A stretch of DNA of 64,000 bases, taken from NCBI RefSeq assembly GCF_000429105.1, contig NZ_AUBF01000006.1:310001-374000 (forward strand), given 5' to 3'. Positions 63,817 to 64,000 of this stretch are shown here, piece by piece (positions within the stretch are counted from its first letter, which is position 1; every line of letters starts with the position of its first letter). The notes beneath the pieces are model-generated. The model saw nothing but the letters and a program-made list of their open reading frames with translations. It did not search any database and had not been told where the DNA came from. Source of the stretch: Schaalia suimastitidis DSM 15538 (GTDB lineage: Bacteria; Actinomycetota; Actinomycetes; Actinomycetales; Actinomycetaceae). Both the position numbers and the translations under genes were made by a program.

Positions 63817-63926
63817 GGGTCGTGACACAGCTAAGGCGAAGTATGTGACACCGAGCCGGAAGCGCCTGTCGGCGCGAAGGCCGCTCGTAGCGGCAGAGTT
63901 TGGAGCCCGGGGCTTACCGACTCGGT
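63817..63926 (+). promoter_or_regulatory. Candidate structured leader RNA (riboswitch-like)
   Basis: GGGTCG (63817-63822) can pair with CGACTC (63918-63923). Enclosed are ACCGAG/CTCGGT (63850-63855 and 63921-63926, competing with the first pairing), and three hairpins: GCGCC-TGTC-GGCGC (63862-63875), GCCGCT-CGT-AGCGGC (63880-63894) and AGCC-CGG-GGCT (63904-63914). GGGTCGTGAC at its 5' end matches the opening motif of ZTP (pfl) riboswitches, but the usual 3' motif is not seen, so identity is open. Confidence 0.4.
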
Positions 63927-63992
63927 GGTCTACCCATCATACGGCCATTGTGTAAATACCGCTCAATTGCACAGTGTGGGAGGATTAAGCCT

Positions 63993-64000
63993 GTGGAACA
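63993..64000 (+). CDS. Start of a gene leaving the window
   Basis: GTG at 63993 preceded by a strong ribosome site GGGAGGA (63978-63984) at 8 bases. Only the first codons are visible, so the product cannot be named. The preceding 65 bases separate it from the structured leader candidate. Confidence 0.5.

Overview
The window looks like a chromosomal segment of a moderately high-GC actinobacterium, most likely of the Actinomycetaceae (Actinomyces/Schaalia-like). This is inferred from gene content and synteny; no database search was run. The pointers are gpmA beside phoU/senX3-regX3, carD-ispD followed by ispF, cysS and rlmB, a class I methyltransferase-topA-tmk-holB block, DUF3073 and DUF3618 proteins, a GGGG-type phosphofructokinase, and a sortase-anchored type I pullulanase ending in an LAQTG motif. 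GTG starts and tightly packed 1-4 base overlaps are frequent. I found no insertion sequence, prophage, CRISPR array, integrase or rRNA. One tRNA (Thr, CGT) is present.

Layout: 1-10 kb holds, mostly on the minus strand, 6-phosphofructokinase (cut by the left edge), Ohr, an M18 aminopeptidase, an aldo/keto reductase (+), a GNAT enzyme, a coupled GT2-GtrA glycosyltransferase and phosphodiester glycosidase pair, and a three-gene TrpXYZ-like ABC importer. 10-22 kb holds an FMN reductase, dCTP deaminase, an unknown 490-residue protein, a methyltransferase coupled to a flippase-pseudokinase fusion, then DedA-pheA-lipid kinase-serS-HAD phosphatase. 21.7-28.8 kb is an envelope-related accessory cluster: a fructosamine-kinase-like protein, DUF3073, DUF3618, a DUF1469 holin-fold protein, an ABC-ATPase-like protein with no recognisable catalytic motifs, a band-7/SPFH protein with a zinc ribbon, and (divergent) a zinc-ribbon membrane protein and a TPM-domain protein. 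The last three resemble Bacillus subtilis YdjI/YdjG/YdjH.

28.9-34.9 kb holds superoxide dismutase, the threonine-to-glycine operon tdh-kbl with a DUF808 gene, and a large methyltransferase. 35-42 kb is topA-tmk-holB, a secreted tripeptidyl-aminopeptidase-like hydrolase and the tRNA. 42-47.6 kb has pullulanase and ferrochelatase. 47.7-50.4 kb is a MarR-FMN reductase-flavin monooxygenase operon. 50.5-64 kb is core: gpmA, the phosphate two-component system with an excellent PHO box, carD-ispD, an MFS exporter, ispF, thrC, cysS, rlmB and purA, ending in a structured leader region before a gene that leaves the window.

The points most worth following are the Ydj-like cluster with its degenerate ABC protein, the flippase-pseudokinase fusion, a 15-bp hairpin covering the dcd start codon, the mutually exclusive stem-loops after pullulanase, and the multi-hairpin RNA candidate after purA.
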